This document shows, piece by piece, positions 44,677 to 52,998 of a stretch of DNA of 64,000 nt (its first letter is position 1; every line of letters begins with the position of its first letter). The stretch lies in assembly GCA_036265005.1 (NCBI GenBank), contig DATAPW010000082.1, positions 47,671 to 111,670 of the forward strand. Direction: 5' to 3'. This DNA is from JAMXLO01 sp036265005. GTDB taxonomy: Bacteria; Pseudomonadota; Alphaproteobacteria; Acetobacterales; Acetobacteraceae. The notes under the pieces are model-generated. The model was given only the letters and a program-made list of their open reading frames with translations, had not been told where the DNA came from and made no database searches. The position numbers and the translations under genes were made by a program.

Positions 44677-45279
44677 GTGTCTGATCGGGCCATGTCAGCC
44701 ATGGCCGACCCACCGAGCCACCTGGACGAGGCCGTGCGCGCGAGTATCCGTGCCGAACTCGGCGGCCTGTTCGACGAACTCCGCCGCTTCGTCGATCGCC
44801 GCATCAGCGAACTCAGCATGGAGATCCATGCCACGGTGCAACTGGTGGACTACAGCGAGACGAACCTGTCGGCGCAGCTTGCCCGCATCCATGAGCAAAT
44901 CGCCAGTGTCGTCGCCGTGCCGGCCACCGCCACGCATAACAGCGGCCTGGAACTCGAGGCTGTCGTGCAGGCGACCGAGAGTGCGGCCAACCAGATCATG
45001 GAGGCGGCCGAGGCGATCGGCGCCTGGCTGCAGGCCGGCGGCGATCCGGCGGCGCTGCAGGTGGCGACGCAGCAGGTCAACGCGATCTTCGAGGCATGCA
45101 CGTTCCAGGACCTCACGGGACAGCGGGTGCGCCGGGCAATCGAGCACCTGCAGAACGTCGAAGCCATGCTGTCGGGCCTGATGCACGAGGCGCCTGGCTC
45201 CGGCGTCGCTGCGGGGCCGCCGGTCGAGCCGGGCGCCCATGACCTTGGGCAGAGCGAGGTCGACCAACTGTTCGGCTGA
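44677..45279 (+). CDS. cheZ: Chemotaxis phosphatase CheZ
   Basis: About 200 residues, helical. CheZ dephosphorylates CheY-P at the flagellar switch. Family features: AVVQATESAANQIMEAAEAI for the long hairpin, the catalytic segment FQDLTGQRVRRAIEHL with the Asp...Gln pair (D-x-x-x-Q), and a C-terminal QSEVDQLFG tail like the CheY-docking end of E. coli CheZ. The exact start is open among GTG 44677 and ATG 44692 or 44701, since no strong ribosome site is visible. No cheA, cheY or cheB is in the window, so it sits outside a chemotaxis cluster, directly after a hybrid kinase. Confidence 0.82.
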   Translation: MSDRAMSAMADPPSHLDEAVRASIRAELGGLFDELRRFVDRRISELSMEIHATVQLVDYSETNLSAQLARIHEQIASVVAVPATATHNSGLELEAVVQATESAANQIMEAAEAIGAWLQAGGDPAALQVATQQVNAIFEACTFQDLTGQRVRRAIEHLQNVEAMLSGLMHEAPGSGVAAGPPVEPGAHDLGQSEVDQLFG

Positions 45280-45326
45280 GGGCAATTGGGACTTGCCGGG
45301 TCGTGGCGCACGCTCGACTATCGGCG

Positions 45327-45980
45327 ATGATGACGGGCCCGGATGCTGCACCCAGACGGCGCTTTGATGGCGTGCTGTTCGACCTGCTGACAGCGCTGCT
45401 TGACAGCTGGTCGCTGTGGAACGCGGTGGCCGGGGGCGCCGAGCCGGGGCGGCGTTGGCGCGCCGAATACCTGCAGCGCACCTACCGTACCGGCGCCTAT
45501 CGGCCCTACGAGGACATGGTGGCAGAGGCAGCCGAAGCGGTCGGTCTGTCGCGCGGTCTGGCCGCGGCGCTCGCCAGCCGCTACGGCGACCTGCAGCCCT
45601 GGCCCGACGTGCCCGCCACACTCGGCCGGCTGGTTGCAGCCGGCCTGCGGCTTGGCGTCGTGACCAACTGTTCAGAGCAGCTTGGCCGCATCGCAGCGCG
45701 CAGGGTCGGCATCGACTTCGACGTGGTGGTCACGGCCGAGGGGGCAGGGGCCTACAAGCCGCACCCGCGCACCTATACGCTGGCGCTGGCCGAACTGGGC
45801 GTCGCGCCGGAGCGCTGCCTGTTTGTCGCCGGCTCGGCTTACGACCTGATCGGCACCGCGGCTGTCGGGCTGGCGACCTACTGGCATGACCGGGTGGGCA
45901 TGGTTGCCCAGGATGGCGCTCTGCCGCTGCTCGCCCACCACTCGTCCTTGCAGGCGCTGCCGGAGATCGCACTGGGCTAG
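45327..45980 (+). CDS. HAD-superfamily hydrolase (haloacid dehalogenase type)
   Basis: This is a 217-residue phosphatase or dehalogenase fold. Motif I is FDLLTALLDS with the nucleophile Asp near residue 15, motif II the Asn/Ser in VVTNCSE, motif III Lys in AYKPHPRTY, and motif IV the acidic AGSAYDLIG. The second Asp of a phosphatase motif I (DxD) is replaced by Leu, as in L-2-haloacid dehalogenase-type enzymes. ATG 45327 is tentative; a GTG at 45303 also fits. Its TAG stop overlaps the TAG of xseA on the other strand through CTAG. Confidence 0.82.
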   Translation: MMTGPDAAPRRRFDGVLFDLLTALLDSWSLWNAVAGGAEPGRRWRAEYLQRTYRTGAYRPYEDMVAEAAEAVGLSRGLAAALASRYGDLQPWPDVPATLGRLVAAGLRLGVVTNCSEQLGRIAARRVGIDFDVVVTAEGAGAYKPHPRTYTLALAELGVAPERCLFVAGSAYDLIGTAAVGLATYWHDRVGMVAQDGALPLLAHHSSLQALPEIALG

Positions 45981-47497
45981 ATCGGCAGTCGCCCCTGGCG
46001 ATCCGCAGCGCGCCCGCCATCCGCCGTGGCGCCCACCTCACCGTCGGCGAAGCGCAGCCGCAGCCGCGCAGCCGGCTTCACCGCCGCGGCACTGGTCAGC
46101 GGATGGCCGGCGGCATCCGACACCAGCGCATAACCCCGCTGCAGCACCGCCAGCGGAGACACCGATTCCAGGCGTGCGGCCGTGCCCCCAAGCCTGGCCC
46201 GCGACTCCCGCAGCATCGCGTGCACCGGCGCATCGCTGAGCCTTCCCAGGGTGCGGCCGGAGCGGTTGTGGATGCCGGACACTGCGTGACGCAGGCCGGC
46301 CACCAGCTTCTGGCCGCACAGGCTCAGCGCGCCGTGCCGTCGCTCCACGACATTCGGCAGCGCGATGACCAGCCGCACGCCGCGTTCCTGCACCCGCTCA
46401 CGCCAGCTTCGCAGCATGGCCGGCAGGTCGGGCAGCCGCCGCTCGATCCCGCTCAGTGCGGCCCCGCGCTTGTGCAGCAGGTTGGGCAGCGCCAACACCA
46501 GCCGCTCGGCCCGATCGTCCAGCCGCTGCCGCGCGCCGCCGACCAGGGCGGGGAGGTCGGGCAGGCCGCGTTCGGCGCGCGACAGGCGCAGCCGGCGTTC
46601 CTGGGCGAGGCGGTTCAGGCCACCGATCAGCCGCGCCGCCTTGTGTTCCAGGTCGGCGAGCAGGTCCACGCGTGCCGGCACGGCCAGTTCGGCCGCGGCG
46701 GTCGGCGTCGGCGCGCGGCGGTCGGAGACGAAGTCGATCAAAGTGGTGTCGGTCTCGTGGCCCACCGCGGAAATCAGCGGGATGCGGCAGGCCGCCACGG
46801 CGCGCAGGACGACTTCCTCGTTGAACGCCATAAGGTCTTCCAGGCTGCCGCCGCCGCGCGCCACGATCAGCACGTCGGGCCGCGCCAGGCCGTGCGCCGG
46901 CAGTGCGTCGAAGCCGGCGATGGCGGCGGCGATGCGGTCGGCGGCGCCGTCGCCCTGCACCGGCACCGGCCACAGCAGGATCGCGCGCGGGAAACGGCGA
47001 GAGATGGTGGTGCGGATGTCCTGGATCACTGCGCCCCGCTCGCTGCTCACCACGCCGACCAGGGTTGGCAGCACCGGCAGCGCGCGCTTGCGGTCGGCGT
47101 CGAACAGGCCCTCGCCGGCCAGGCGCAGGCGCAGCATCTCGATGCGGGCGAGCAGGGCGCCGGCGCCGGCGTACTCCATGCGCTCGGTGATCAACTGGTA
47201 CGACGAACGCTCGCCGTAGGCGGTGATGCGCCCGGTGGCGATCACCTCGACGCCATTCTCCGGCACCATGCCGAGACGGCTGGCGGCGGATTTCCAGACG
47301 ATGCCGGCGAGCTTGGCGCCTTCGTCCTTGAGCGAGAAATAGATGTGGCCGGAGGGGTAGCGCTTCAGTTCGGTGATCTCGCCGCGCACGCGAATCCGGC
47401 CGAAATTACCTTCCAGCGTACGCTTCACCGCGCCGGAGATCTCCGAGACGGTGAATTCGGGGACGTTGGAGACGGTCGCGGCGGGCAGGTCGTTCAT
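45977..47497 (-). CDS. xseA: Exodeoxyribonuclease VII large subunit
   Basis: This is a 506-residue nuclease subunit that, with XseB, degrades single-stranded DNA from either end. The N-terminal OB fold has VSEISGAVKRTLEGNFG and VRGEITELKRYPSGHIYF. The catalytic domain has VVSSERGAVIQDI, LIVARGGGSLEDLMAFN and SAVGHETDTTLIDFVSDRRAPTP-type sequence. A long arginine-rich coiled region leads to the C-terminal segment SPLAVLQRGYALVSD. The ATG at 47497 matches the family start; open frame upstream is repeat-derived. No xseB is adjacent. Confidence 0.95.
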   Translation of the reverse strand: MNDLPAATVSNVPEFTVSEISGAVKRTLEGNFGRIRVRGEITELKRYPSGHIYFSLKDEGAKLAGIVWKSAASRLGMVPENGVEVIATGRITAYGERSSYQLITERMEYAGAGALLARIEMLRLRLAGEGLFDADRKRALPVLPTLVGVVSSERGAVIQDIRTTISRRFPRAILLWPVPVQGDGAADRIAAAIAGFDALPAHGLARPDVLIVARGGGSLEDLMAFNEEVVLRAVAACRIPLISAVGHETDTTLIDFVSDRRAPTPTAAAELAVPARVDLLADLEHKAARLIGGLNRLAQERRLRLSRAERGLPDLPALVGGARQRLDDRAERLVLALPNLLHKRGAALSGIERRLPDLPAMLRSWRERVQERGVRLVIALPNVVERRHGALSLCGQKLVAGLRHAVSGIHNRSGRTLGRLSDAPVHAMLRESRARLGGTAARLESVSPLAVLQRGYALVSDAAGHPLTSAAAVKPAARLRLRFADGEVGATADGGRAADRQGRLPI

Positions 47498-48553
47498 GCG
47501 GCGAGAGTAAGCGATTCGGTCATGGGCGGCGAGCGTGTGGCGAACGGCGGGCGCGGCGCGATGCGTTTCGCGTCTTGCGCGTGTCTCAGAGTCTCGCTGA
47601 GCGGTGATGGTGGATGAAAACCGCATCGTCGATGAAGGTGGCGCGGTTGCGGCCTGCGCTGCGAGGTCGTTGCCGGCAGCGGTCGGCGCGCGGAGCCGGG
47701 AAGCGTCGCTGCGGGTTGCGGTTCTCGGCAGTGTCTCGGAGTCTCGTTCATCGGCGGCGGTGCAGGACAACTGCACCGTTGATGAAGGTTGGACCGGGTC
47801 GTACGGGCGCAGACGAGTGAGGACCGGCGAAGCTGATCCGCTGACGCGGGACCTGGCCACCTGCTTCGCAATGCAGCGACGGGCATGCGGAGCCGAGTCA
47901 TCGCGCCGCTGCGGGCAAATCCCGGTTGCGTCTCAGAGTCGCATCAACCGGTGTTGGTATCGGAAACCGTGGGATTGATGAATGTCGGGAGCTCCTGCGC
48001 CGGCGCGTCGCTACGGTTGGCAGCAGGCGCCGGGAGCGATACCCGAATCCCGGCAGCGTTCCGGAACGCCGAAGGCGGTACAGAAAATCGCACTGGCGGT
48101 GAGCGAGGGGCGCTGTCCGATGCCAGAGCTGGTGGTGAGCGGCTTGTCATCGGCAGGTGTCCGGCCATCCACCCATGAAGCCGTGCCGCGCATGGATTGC
48201 CATCGACGATTCCGGCAGGATGGCACCACGTGCATGGAGTTCGCCCACGAGGTAGCCCCACGAGATGGCAGTGTACAGGTAGTCGTTAGTATATGTGACT
48301 TCAACAGCTACTTGCAGCGTTCACCTGGGTGCGCATCTCGCGTGTCCCGTTGCGGCATTGCCGTCTGCACGGGCTCGCAGATTACATTTTGTAGCGAAAT
48401 TCCTGCTTGGCACGTCGTCCTGCACTGGCGGAACCTCCACCCACCGACTGCGCAGAACCGCCCTACCCGGTTCTGTCACGCCTCGGGCCATCTCAGCGTG
48501 GGTAGCGGCACGGGATCAGCTTTCCTAGGATGCTGGGCGGAGGATTGATTGCG
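47498..48553. other. About 1 kb without a convincing gene
   Basis: The stretch between xseA and the transposase remnant contains only short, compositionally biased open frames on both strands, without ribosome sites or recognisable domains. It holds three degenerate repeat units (47583-47940). The right part (48200-48500) is less GC-rich than its surroundings and may be decayed insertion DNA next to the IS6-like remnant. Confidence 0.5.
47583..47940. repeat. Three degenerate direct repeat units
   Basis: GTCTCAGAGTC at 47583-47593, GTCTCGGAGTC at 47733-47743 and GTCTCAGAGTC at 47930-47940 each begin a unit in which GATGAAGGT or GATGAATGT follows about 40-50 bases later, and GTCGCTGCGGGTTGCGG-like or GCGCCGCTGCGGG sequence follows after about 110-170 bases. 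Unit spacing is about 150 and 197 bp. The irregular spacing excludes a CRISPR array. Confidence 0.5.
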
Positions 48554-48733
48554 ATGGATTGCCTGGTCTGTGGCTCGACGACGGTGACCGAGCGGCCAGA
48601 TGTGACTGCGCGAGGCTACCGTCGGTTCCGGTGCAACCGGGACGGTAATCTCATCGACACCGTGCTGAGCGCCACCCGTGACATGTTCTTCCGTTCGGCA
48701 CGGTCGGTTCCGGCTACAACAATGATAGAATGA
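48554..48733 (+). pseudogene. Remnant of an IS6-family-like transposase gene
   Basis: The ATG at 48554 has GGAGG about 12 bases upstream. MDCLVCGSTTVTERPDVTAR and GYRRFRCN match the zinc-finger start of IS6-type transposases as I know them. After the third Cys the sequence leaves the family (RDGNLIDTVLS) and stops at residue 59. The DDE catalytic domain is missing. This is a 5' fragment whose rest has been deleted or replaced by the dehydrogenase gene region beginning at 48748. Confidence 0.6.
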
Positions 48734-48747
48734 TGTAGGGGGCGATT

Positions 48748-49683
48748 ATGGCGTTGCTCATCGTTGATCTCGACAAGCATATCGGCAATGCCAAGGCATG
48801 GCGCGATACGTTCGAGGGACAGCTTCCCGATCTGGAAATCCGCGTTTGGCCTGATGCGGGAAAGTTGACGGATATCGAATACCTCGCCTTCATGCATCCC
48901 GATTTCGATTCCCTTCCAATTTTTCCGAATTTGAGGGCCATGTTCAGCCGCTCGGCCGGGGTGGAGTCCTTTATCGACCATCCAAAGCTGCCGAAGGCCC
49001 CGCTATGCAAGGTCGAGCCGCCAGGCGGCGATCCGATGATGACGGAATACGTCGTCATGCATGTCCTGCGTTTTCATCGTGACATGCCTGGGTATCAGGC
49101 GGCTCAGGCCAGGCGGGAGTGGCGCCGCACGACGATTGTGCGGCCCGAGCAAAGGCGTGTCGGATTCCTCGGCTACGGCATGATGGCGAAAGCGCCGGCG
49201 CTCGTGTTGAAGTCGCTCGGATTCAATGTCTCGGCCTGGGTTCGAAACCCGCGGGCGGAAGGTGAAGTTCCGATGTTTCACGGCCCCGACCAACTTGAGC
49301 GGTTTCTTCAGCAGACCGACATCGCCGTCTGCCTGTTGCCGCTTACGAGGGAAACAAAGGGCATATTCTGCGCGCGCACCTTTGCCATGATGCCGCGAGG
49401 GGCGATGCTGGTGAATGTCGGGCGCGGCAAGCATGTGGTGGAAGAGGATCTGATCAACGCGCTCGATTCGGGACAGTTGTCATACGCGGCGTTGGACGCG
49501 CTGTGGCCTGAGCCCCTACCGCCAACAAGTCCGCTTTGGCTGCACCCCAAAGTCACCGTGATGCCGCACGTGGCACGCCGGCCGACTGTTGCGCAGATCG
49601 TGACAGAGATCGCGGCGAATATCCGAAGCATCCAGGCGGGCGGCCGGCTTTTGCAGGAAGTGGACCTCACGACGGGATACTAG
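48748..49683 (+). CDS. 2-hydroxyacid dehydrogenase (GhrA-like glyoxylate/hydroxypyruvate reductase)
   Basis: This is a 311-residue NAD(P)H-dependent reductase. The Rossmann motif reads VGFLGYGMMAKA, where the third Gly of GxGxxG is Ala. The catalytic Arg is in LVNVGRGKHV, Glu in LWPEPLPPTSP and His in VMPHVARRPT. Overall layout is GhrA-like. It is followed 111 bp later by an HpaI-family aldolase gene on the same strand, the same enzyme pair seen at 18.1-19.9 kb but in reverse order. The IS6-like remnant lies 14 bp upstream, so its promoter region may have been altered. Confidence 0.87.
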   Translation: MALLIVDLDKHIGNAKAWRDTFEGQLPDLEIRVWPDAGKLTDIEYLAFMHPDFDSLPIFPNLRAMFSRSAGVESFIDHPKLPKAPLCKVEPPGGDPMMTEYVVMHVLRFHRDMPGYQAAQARREWRRTTIVRPEQRRVGFLGYGMMAKAPALVLKSLGFNVSAWVRNPRAEGEVPMFHGPDQLERFLQQTDIAVCLLPLTRETKGIFCARTFAMMPRGAMLVNVGRGKHVVEEDLINALDSGQLSYAALDALWPEPLPPTSPLWLHPKVTVMPHVARRPTVAQIVTEIAANIRSIQAGGRLLQEVDLTTGY

Positions 49684-49794
49684 CCCCACCTGTTCACAGC
49701 CGGGTTGCCGCGGCCCTTGCTTCAGGCGGCGCGTTTGAGTTTGATAGAAAGTAATCCGTTCGTGGAATCATTGAACAACACCAGAGGTACGACC

Positions 49795-50562
49795 ATGCGA
49801 CCGAACAAGATCAAGCAGATGTGGCAAGCCGGTCAATGCGTGACGCTGGGCTGGCTCTCCGTGTCCCATGGGTTCACGGCGGAGGTCATGGCGCGTCAGG
49901 GCTTCGATGCGCTGTGCGTCGACCTGCAGCACGGCACCGCCGAGATGAAAGACGTCGGGCCCATGCTGCAGGCGATCTCGCAGACCGACACGGTGCCGGT
50001 CGTGCGCGTCGCATGGAACGAACCGGCGGCCATCATGAAGGCGCTGGACCTCGGCGCCTACGGCATCATCGTGCCGCTGGTGAATACTGCCGAAGAAGCG
50101 GCGATGGCGGTGTCCGCGTGCCGCTACCCCCCCGTCGGCATGCGCTCGAATGGGCCGGTGCGCGCCATTCACTACGGCGGCAGCGACTACGTGGCCAACG
50201 CCAACGGCGAGATCGTCATCATGGCGATGATCGAGACGAAGCAAGGCATCGCCAACCTCGATGCCATCTGCGCTACGCCTGGCCTCGACGCCGTCTATAT
50301 CGGGCCGGCCGACCTGTCGTTCGCACTGGGCCTGGCCCCGCGCGGCGATAACCCTGACCCGCTGCATATCGCCACCTGCGACAAGATCCGGGAGGCAGCC
50401 CATAAGCACGGCATCAAGTGTGTCATGCACTGCGCCAGCGCGGCGTTCGCGGCGGGCGCGGTGAAGCGCGGCTTCGACATGGTGATGCTGACGTCCGATC
50501 TGTCGTGCATGATCGCCGGCGCACGGATGCAGCTCGACGAGCTCAAGTCCAAGACGGCATGA
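49795..50562 (+). CDS. HpcH/HpaI-family class II aldolase
   Basis: This is a 255-residue metal-dependent aldolase that would cleave a 4-hydroxy-2-oxo acid into pyruvate and an aldehyde. ATG 49795 has AGAGG 8 bases upstream. The active site is complete: His in VDLQHGTAEM, Arg in VPVVRVAWNEP, Arg in GMRSNGPVRA, metal Glu in AMIETKQGIANL and Asp in IGPADLSFALG. In contrast, the paralogue at 18100 has lost the His and Arg. A GC-rich hairpin 25 bases after the stop may end the transcript. Confidence 0.92.
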   Translation: MRPNKIKQMWQAGQCVTLGWLSVSHGFTAEVMARQGFDALCVDLQHGTAEMKDVGPMLQAISQTDTVPVVRVAWNEPAAIMKALDLGAYGIIVPLVNTAEEAAMAVSACRYPPVGMRSNGPVRAIHYGGSDYVANANGEIVIMAMIETKQGIANLDAICATPGLDAVYIGPADLSFALGLAPRGDNPDPLHIATCDKIREAAHKHGIKCVMHCASAAFAAGAVKRGFDMVMLTSDLSCMIAGARMQLDELKSKTA

Positions 50563-50586
50563 GGATGGCGTCATCGTCCCCGTAAA

Positions 50587-50620
50587 CCTCGACCCGCGCT
50601 CTAACTGAGCGCTGTCGAGG
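50587..50620 (+). terminator. Hairpin downstream of the HpaI aldolase gene
   Basis: CCTCGAC (50587-50593) pairs with GTCGAGG (50614-50620), and inside GCGCT pairs with AGCGC. There is no T-run, so it is a possible but not certain terminator. Confidence 0.4.
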
Positions 50621-51246
50621 CCGCTATGACGATCGAACAATTCGCTGGCGTCCAACGCTGCAACAGCGCGCGTTGATCCAATTGCGGTATCTTCGCCCCT
50701 CGGAAGGAGCGGACGTTCCTGTAATCTGGCCAGACAGGCGGAGTGGTTCGCGCCGCAGGATCCCTTCGATGGCCTGGAAGCAGCCGAATTCCCCGCGACC
50801 GAGCCGGCAAAACGGCGTACATTCTAGCGCGGTATCTTGAAACGATTACGGCGCGGCTCGTTGTCGCTGGCGCAGGCGAGCCTCGGGGATTTTCATCTGC
50901 GTATCGCATGTTTCGTGCGGTGCATTCTTCATCGTTTCAACATGGAGGAAGCCGGAGGACCACGGAGACATATCCGATGCGCCGCGCCCAATGGGCCAGG
51001 CGTCGGCGCGAAGCAGCAATAATCAGGGCTTCTCCGTGGCCCTCATACCAACTCCCAGTGGCCGCGGCTCAATGCCGTCATGGCAGGGGCTTGGCCCCGC
51101 CATACACGTCTTTCGTTGCAGCAGGCGAGAAAGACGTGGATGGCCGGCCTTCGCCGGCCATGACGGAATCAGTTGCGGTCAGCAGGGCTTGGTGTCAGTG
51201 GTCCTCCATCATCCTCCGTGTCGACATACGCAGAACGCGCCGAACC
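50621..51246. other. Intergenic region with a palindromic repeat, no recognised gene
   Basis: About 625 bp between the aldolase gene and the convergent binding-protein gene. Apart from the palindrome at 51075-51166, only short unconvincing open frames occur. A longer one on the plus strand from 50743 continues antisense through the binding-protein gene and is not credible. Confidence 0.4.
51075..51166. repeat. Complete ~92-bp palindromic intergenic repeat
   Basis: The outer arms are CCGTCATGGC at the left and GGCCATGACGG at the right, with inner arms ACGTCTTTC and GAAAGACGT around TTGCAGCAGGCGA. Each arm also has its own hairpin (GGGGCTTGGCCCC and GGCCGGCCTTCGCCGGCC). A close copy is at 61423-61513 and a partial one at 24156-24225. 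Such two-hairpin units are typical of dispersed non-coding repeats mobilised by a transposase encoded elsewhere. Confidence 0.75.
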
Positions 51247-52854
51247 TCACTTATCCAGCCAGATATTCGCCAGGTCCTGGTTCACGTAGTGGCTGGGTCC
51301 GATCTTCCAGCCATGCATGTACGACCGCTCGGGCAGAATGCGGTTCCACCACAGCATTGGAAATTCATACGCCTGGGTGTCCACGACGCGCTTCTCATAT
51401 GCCCGCATCAGCACCCGCTGCTTCGCTGGATCCGTCTCGTGGTACATCTTGTTGTAGATATCCACCACTTCCGGGTCCTCATAGCCACCGTAGTTCTCGT
51501 TGAACGCCGAGCGCGGCAGATATTTCTGCGTATCCATCACCGGGTTCACCACGCCGTTGCAGTTGGCTTCCACCACCACATCGAAGTTGCCGCTGCGCAT
51601 CTGCTCGAACCACGGGCCGGTCGGCACCACCTTCTGCGTCGCGTGCACCCCGATCTTGCTCCACTCGTCCACGATCCAGGTACCAACATACTTGTACGGC
51701 TGATCGACGTTGCGGTTCAGCAATTCGAAGCTGAGGTTCTCCGCGCCAGCTTCCTTGAGCAGTCGCCTCGCCTCCGCGCGCGACTTGTCGATGTCCGGCC
51801 AGAAACCGGCGAGCTGCTGCAATTCCTCCTTGGTCGCCGCCAGGGGCGAACCGGGGAAGACGACGCCGCCGACCGTCCGCACGTTGGCAATCTTCGACAG
51901 TGCCGGCGCGCCGTGCCACTGATCGATCCCCAGCAGCAGCGCCTTGCGCACTCGCACGTCGTCGAACGGCTTCCGCTTGGAATTCGGTGTAATCAGGTTG
52001 CCGCAGTTCCAGTCGCTGGTCTGCACGGTGACCTTGTCGCCGAGTTCCTTCTTGAGCTGGTCCACCGCCGAGGGAGGCAGACCGCGAAACTCGGTCGCCG
52101 CACGGTCGCCACGGATGGCTTCAACCCGCACCACCTGCTTGTCGGCATAGATGCCAACGATGCCATCCAGATAGGGCTCGCCCTTGTGGTAGTAGTCCGG
52201 GTTGCGTTCGCCCTTGATCGACTGGCCAAGTTCGTAGCCGGCAAACTTGAATGGGCCGCTGCCCATGATGTTCTTCTCGTACCAGCGCGGATCCTTGTCG
52301 ATGATGTCTTTCTTGTAGATTGCCGTATATGGATCGGCGAGCGCCGGCAGGAATGTGAGTGTTGCGAATTTGAGATGGAACACCACTGTCGTCGGATCCG
52401 GCGCGCTGATGGTGTCCACCATCTTGTACCAGGTCTCGCGCGCGCTGGAGTACCCCGGCGGCGGGTGGACGATCTGTTCCCAGCTTGCCAGGACATCGGC
52501 CGAGGTCAGCGGCGAGCCGTCGTGGAACTTCACCCCGCTGCGGATCTTGAACGTGTAGGTGGTGCCGTTGTCGGTCGGCGTCGGCATCGCGGTGCACAGG
52601 TCGCAGACGAATTTCGTGGTGTCCTCGGGGTGCTCGGGATCGAGCCGGATCAGCACGCTGTAGAATGGCGCCACCGAATGGACGGTGACATAAGTGGTCT
52701 CGCGATGCAGGTCGAAACTCGGCGGCGCATCCGCCGGGATCATGTAGGTCAGGATTCCGCCGCGCTTCGGCGTATCGTCCCCAATGGCTGGTGCGGCTGC
52801 CACGACTGAAGCGAACAGCGCGGCGAGTCCTGCCGTGCAGAGAGCTGATGTCAT
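51247..52854 (-). CDS. ABC transporter substrate-binding protein, family 5 (peptide/nickel type)
   Basis: This is a 535-residue exported protein with signal peptide CTAGLAALFASVVAAAPAIG. Family features: KRGGILTYMIPADAPPSFD at the mature start, YTFKIRSGVKFHDGSPLTSADV, a WYEKNIMGSGPFKF segment, and a C-terminal FPMLWWNRILPE region. Such proteins bind peptides, opines, sugars or metal chelates. No matching DppBCDF-type permease is in the window, so it is either an orphan or its partners lie elsewhere. The downstream end faces the repeat-bearing gap. Confidence 0.9.
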   Translation of the reverse strand: MTSALCTAGLAALFASVVAAAPAIGDDTPKRGGILTYMIPADAPPSFDLHRETTYVTVHSVAPFYSVLIRLDPEHPEDTTKFVCDLCTAMPTPTDNGTTYTFKIRSGVKFHDGSPLTSADVLASWEQIVHPPPGYSSARETWYKMVDTISAPDPTTVVFHLKFATLTFLPALADPYTAIYKKDIIDKDPRWYEKNIMGSGPFKFAGYELGQSIKGERNPDYYHKGEPYLDGIVGIYADKQVVRVEAIRGDRAATEFRGLPPSAVDQLKKELGDKVTVQTSDWNCGNLITPNSKRKPFDDVRVRKALLLGIDQWHGAPALSKIANVRTVGGVVFPGSPLAATKEELQQLAGFWPDIDKSRAEARRLLKEAGAENLSFELLNRNVDQPYKYVGTWIVDEWSKIGVHATQKVVPTGPWFEQMRSGNFDVVVEANCNGVVNPVMDTQKYLPRSAFNENYGGYEDPEVVDIYNKMYHETDPAKQRVLMRAYEKRVVDTQAYEFPMLWWNRILPERSYMHGWKIGPSHYVNQDLANIWLDK

Positions 52855-52998
52855 TCCCGAAGCCTCCCAGTGGGCTTTTTGCTTTTTCGCTATATTCCAC
52901 GCGCCGGTCCCGACGGGTCCGGCCCATGGCGCGCCCTTAGTATTTCCTTACGCCGCTAATCTGGCTAGATGAAATGATGGCAATGTTCGCTGCCGTGA

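Noticed and set aside
47498..47860. 121-residue N-terminal extension of XseA
   Set aside because: The extension is translated from degenerate repeats; the family start MNDLPAATVSNV is at 47497.
47583..47940. Possible CRISPR array
   Set aside because: Repeats are degenerate, irregularly spaced (about 150 and 197 bp), and no cas genes are near.
50743..52809. 688-codon plus-strand frame across the repeat and binding-protein gene
   Set aside because: It is antisense to an evident family-5 binding protein and lacks a ribosome site and domains.
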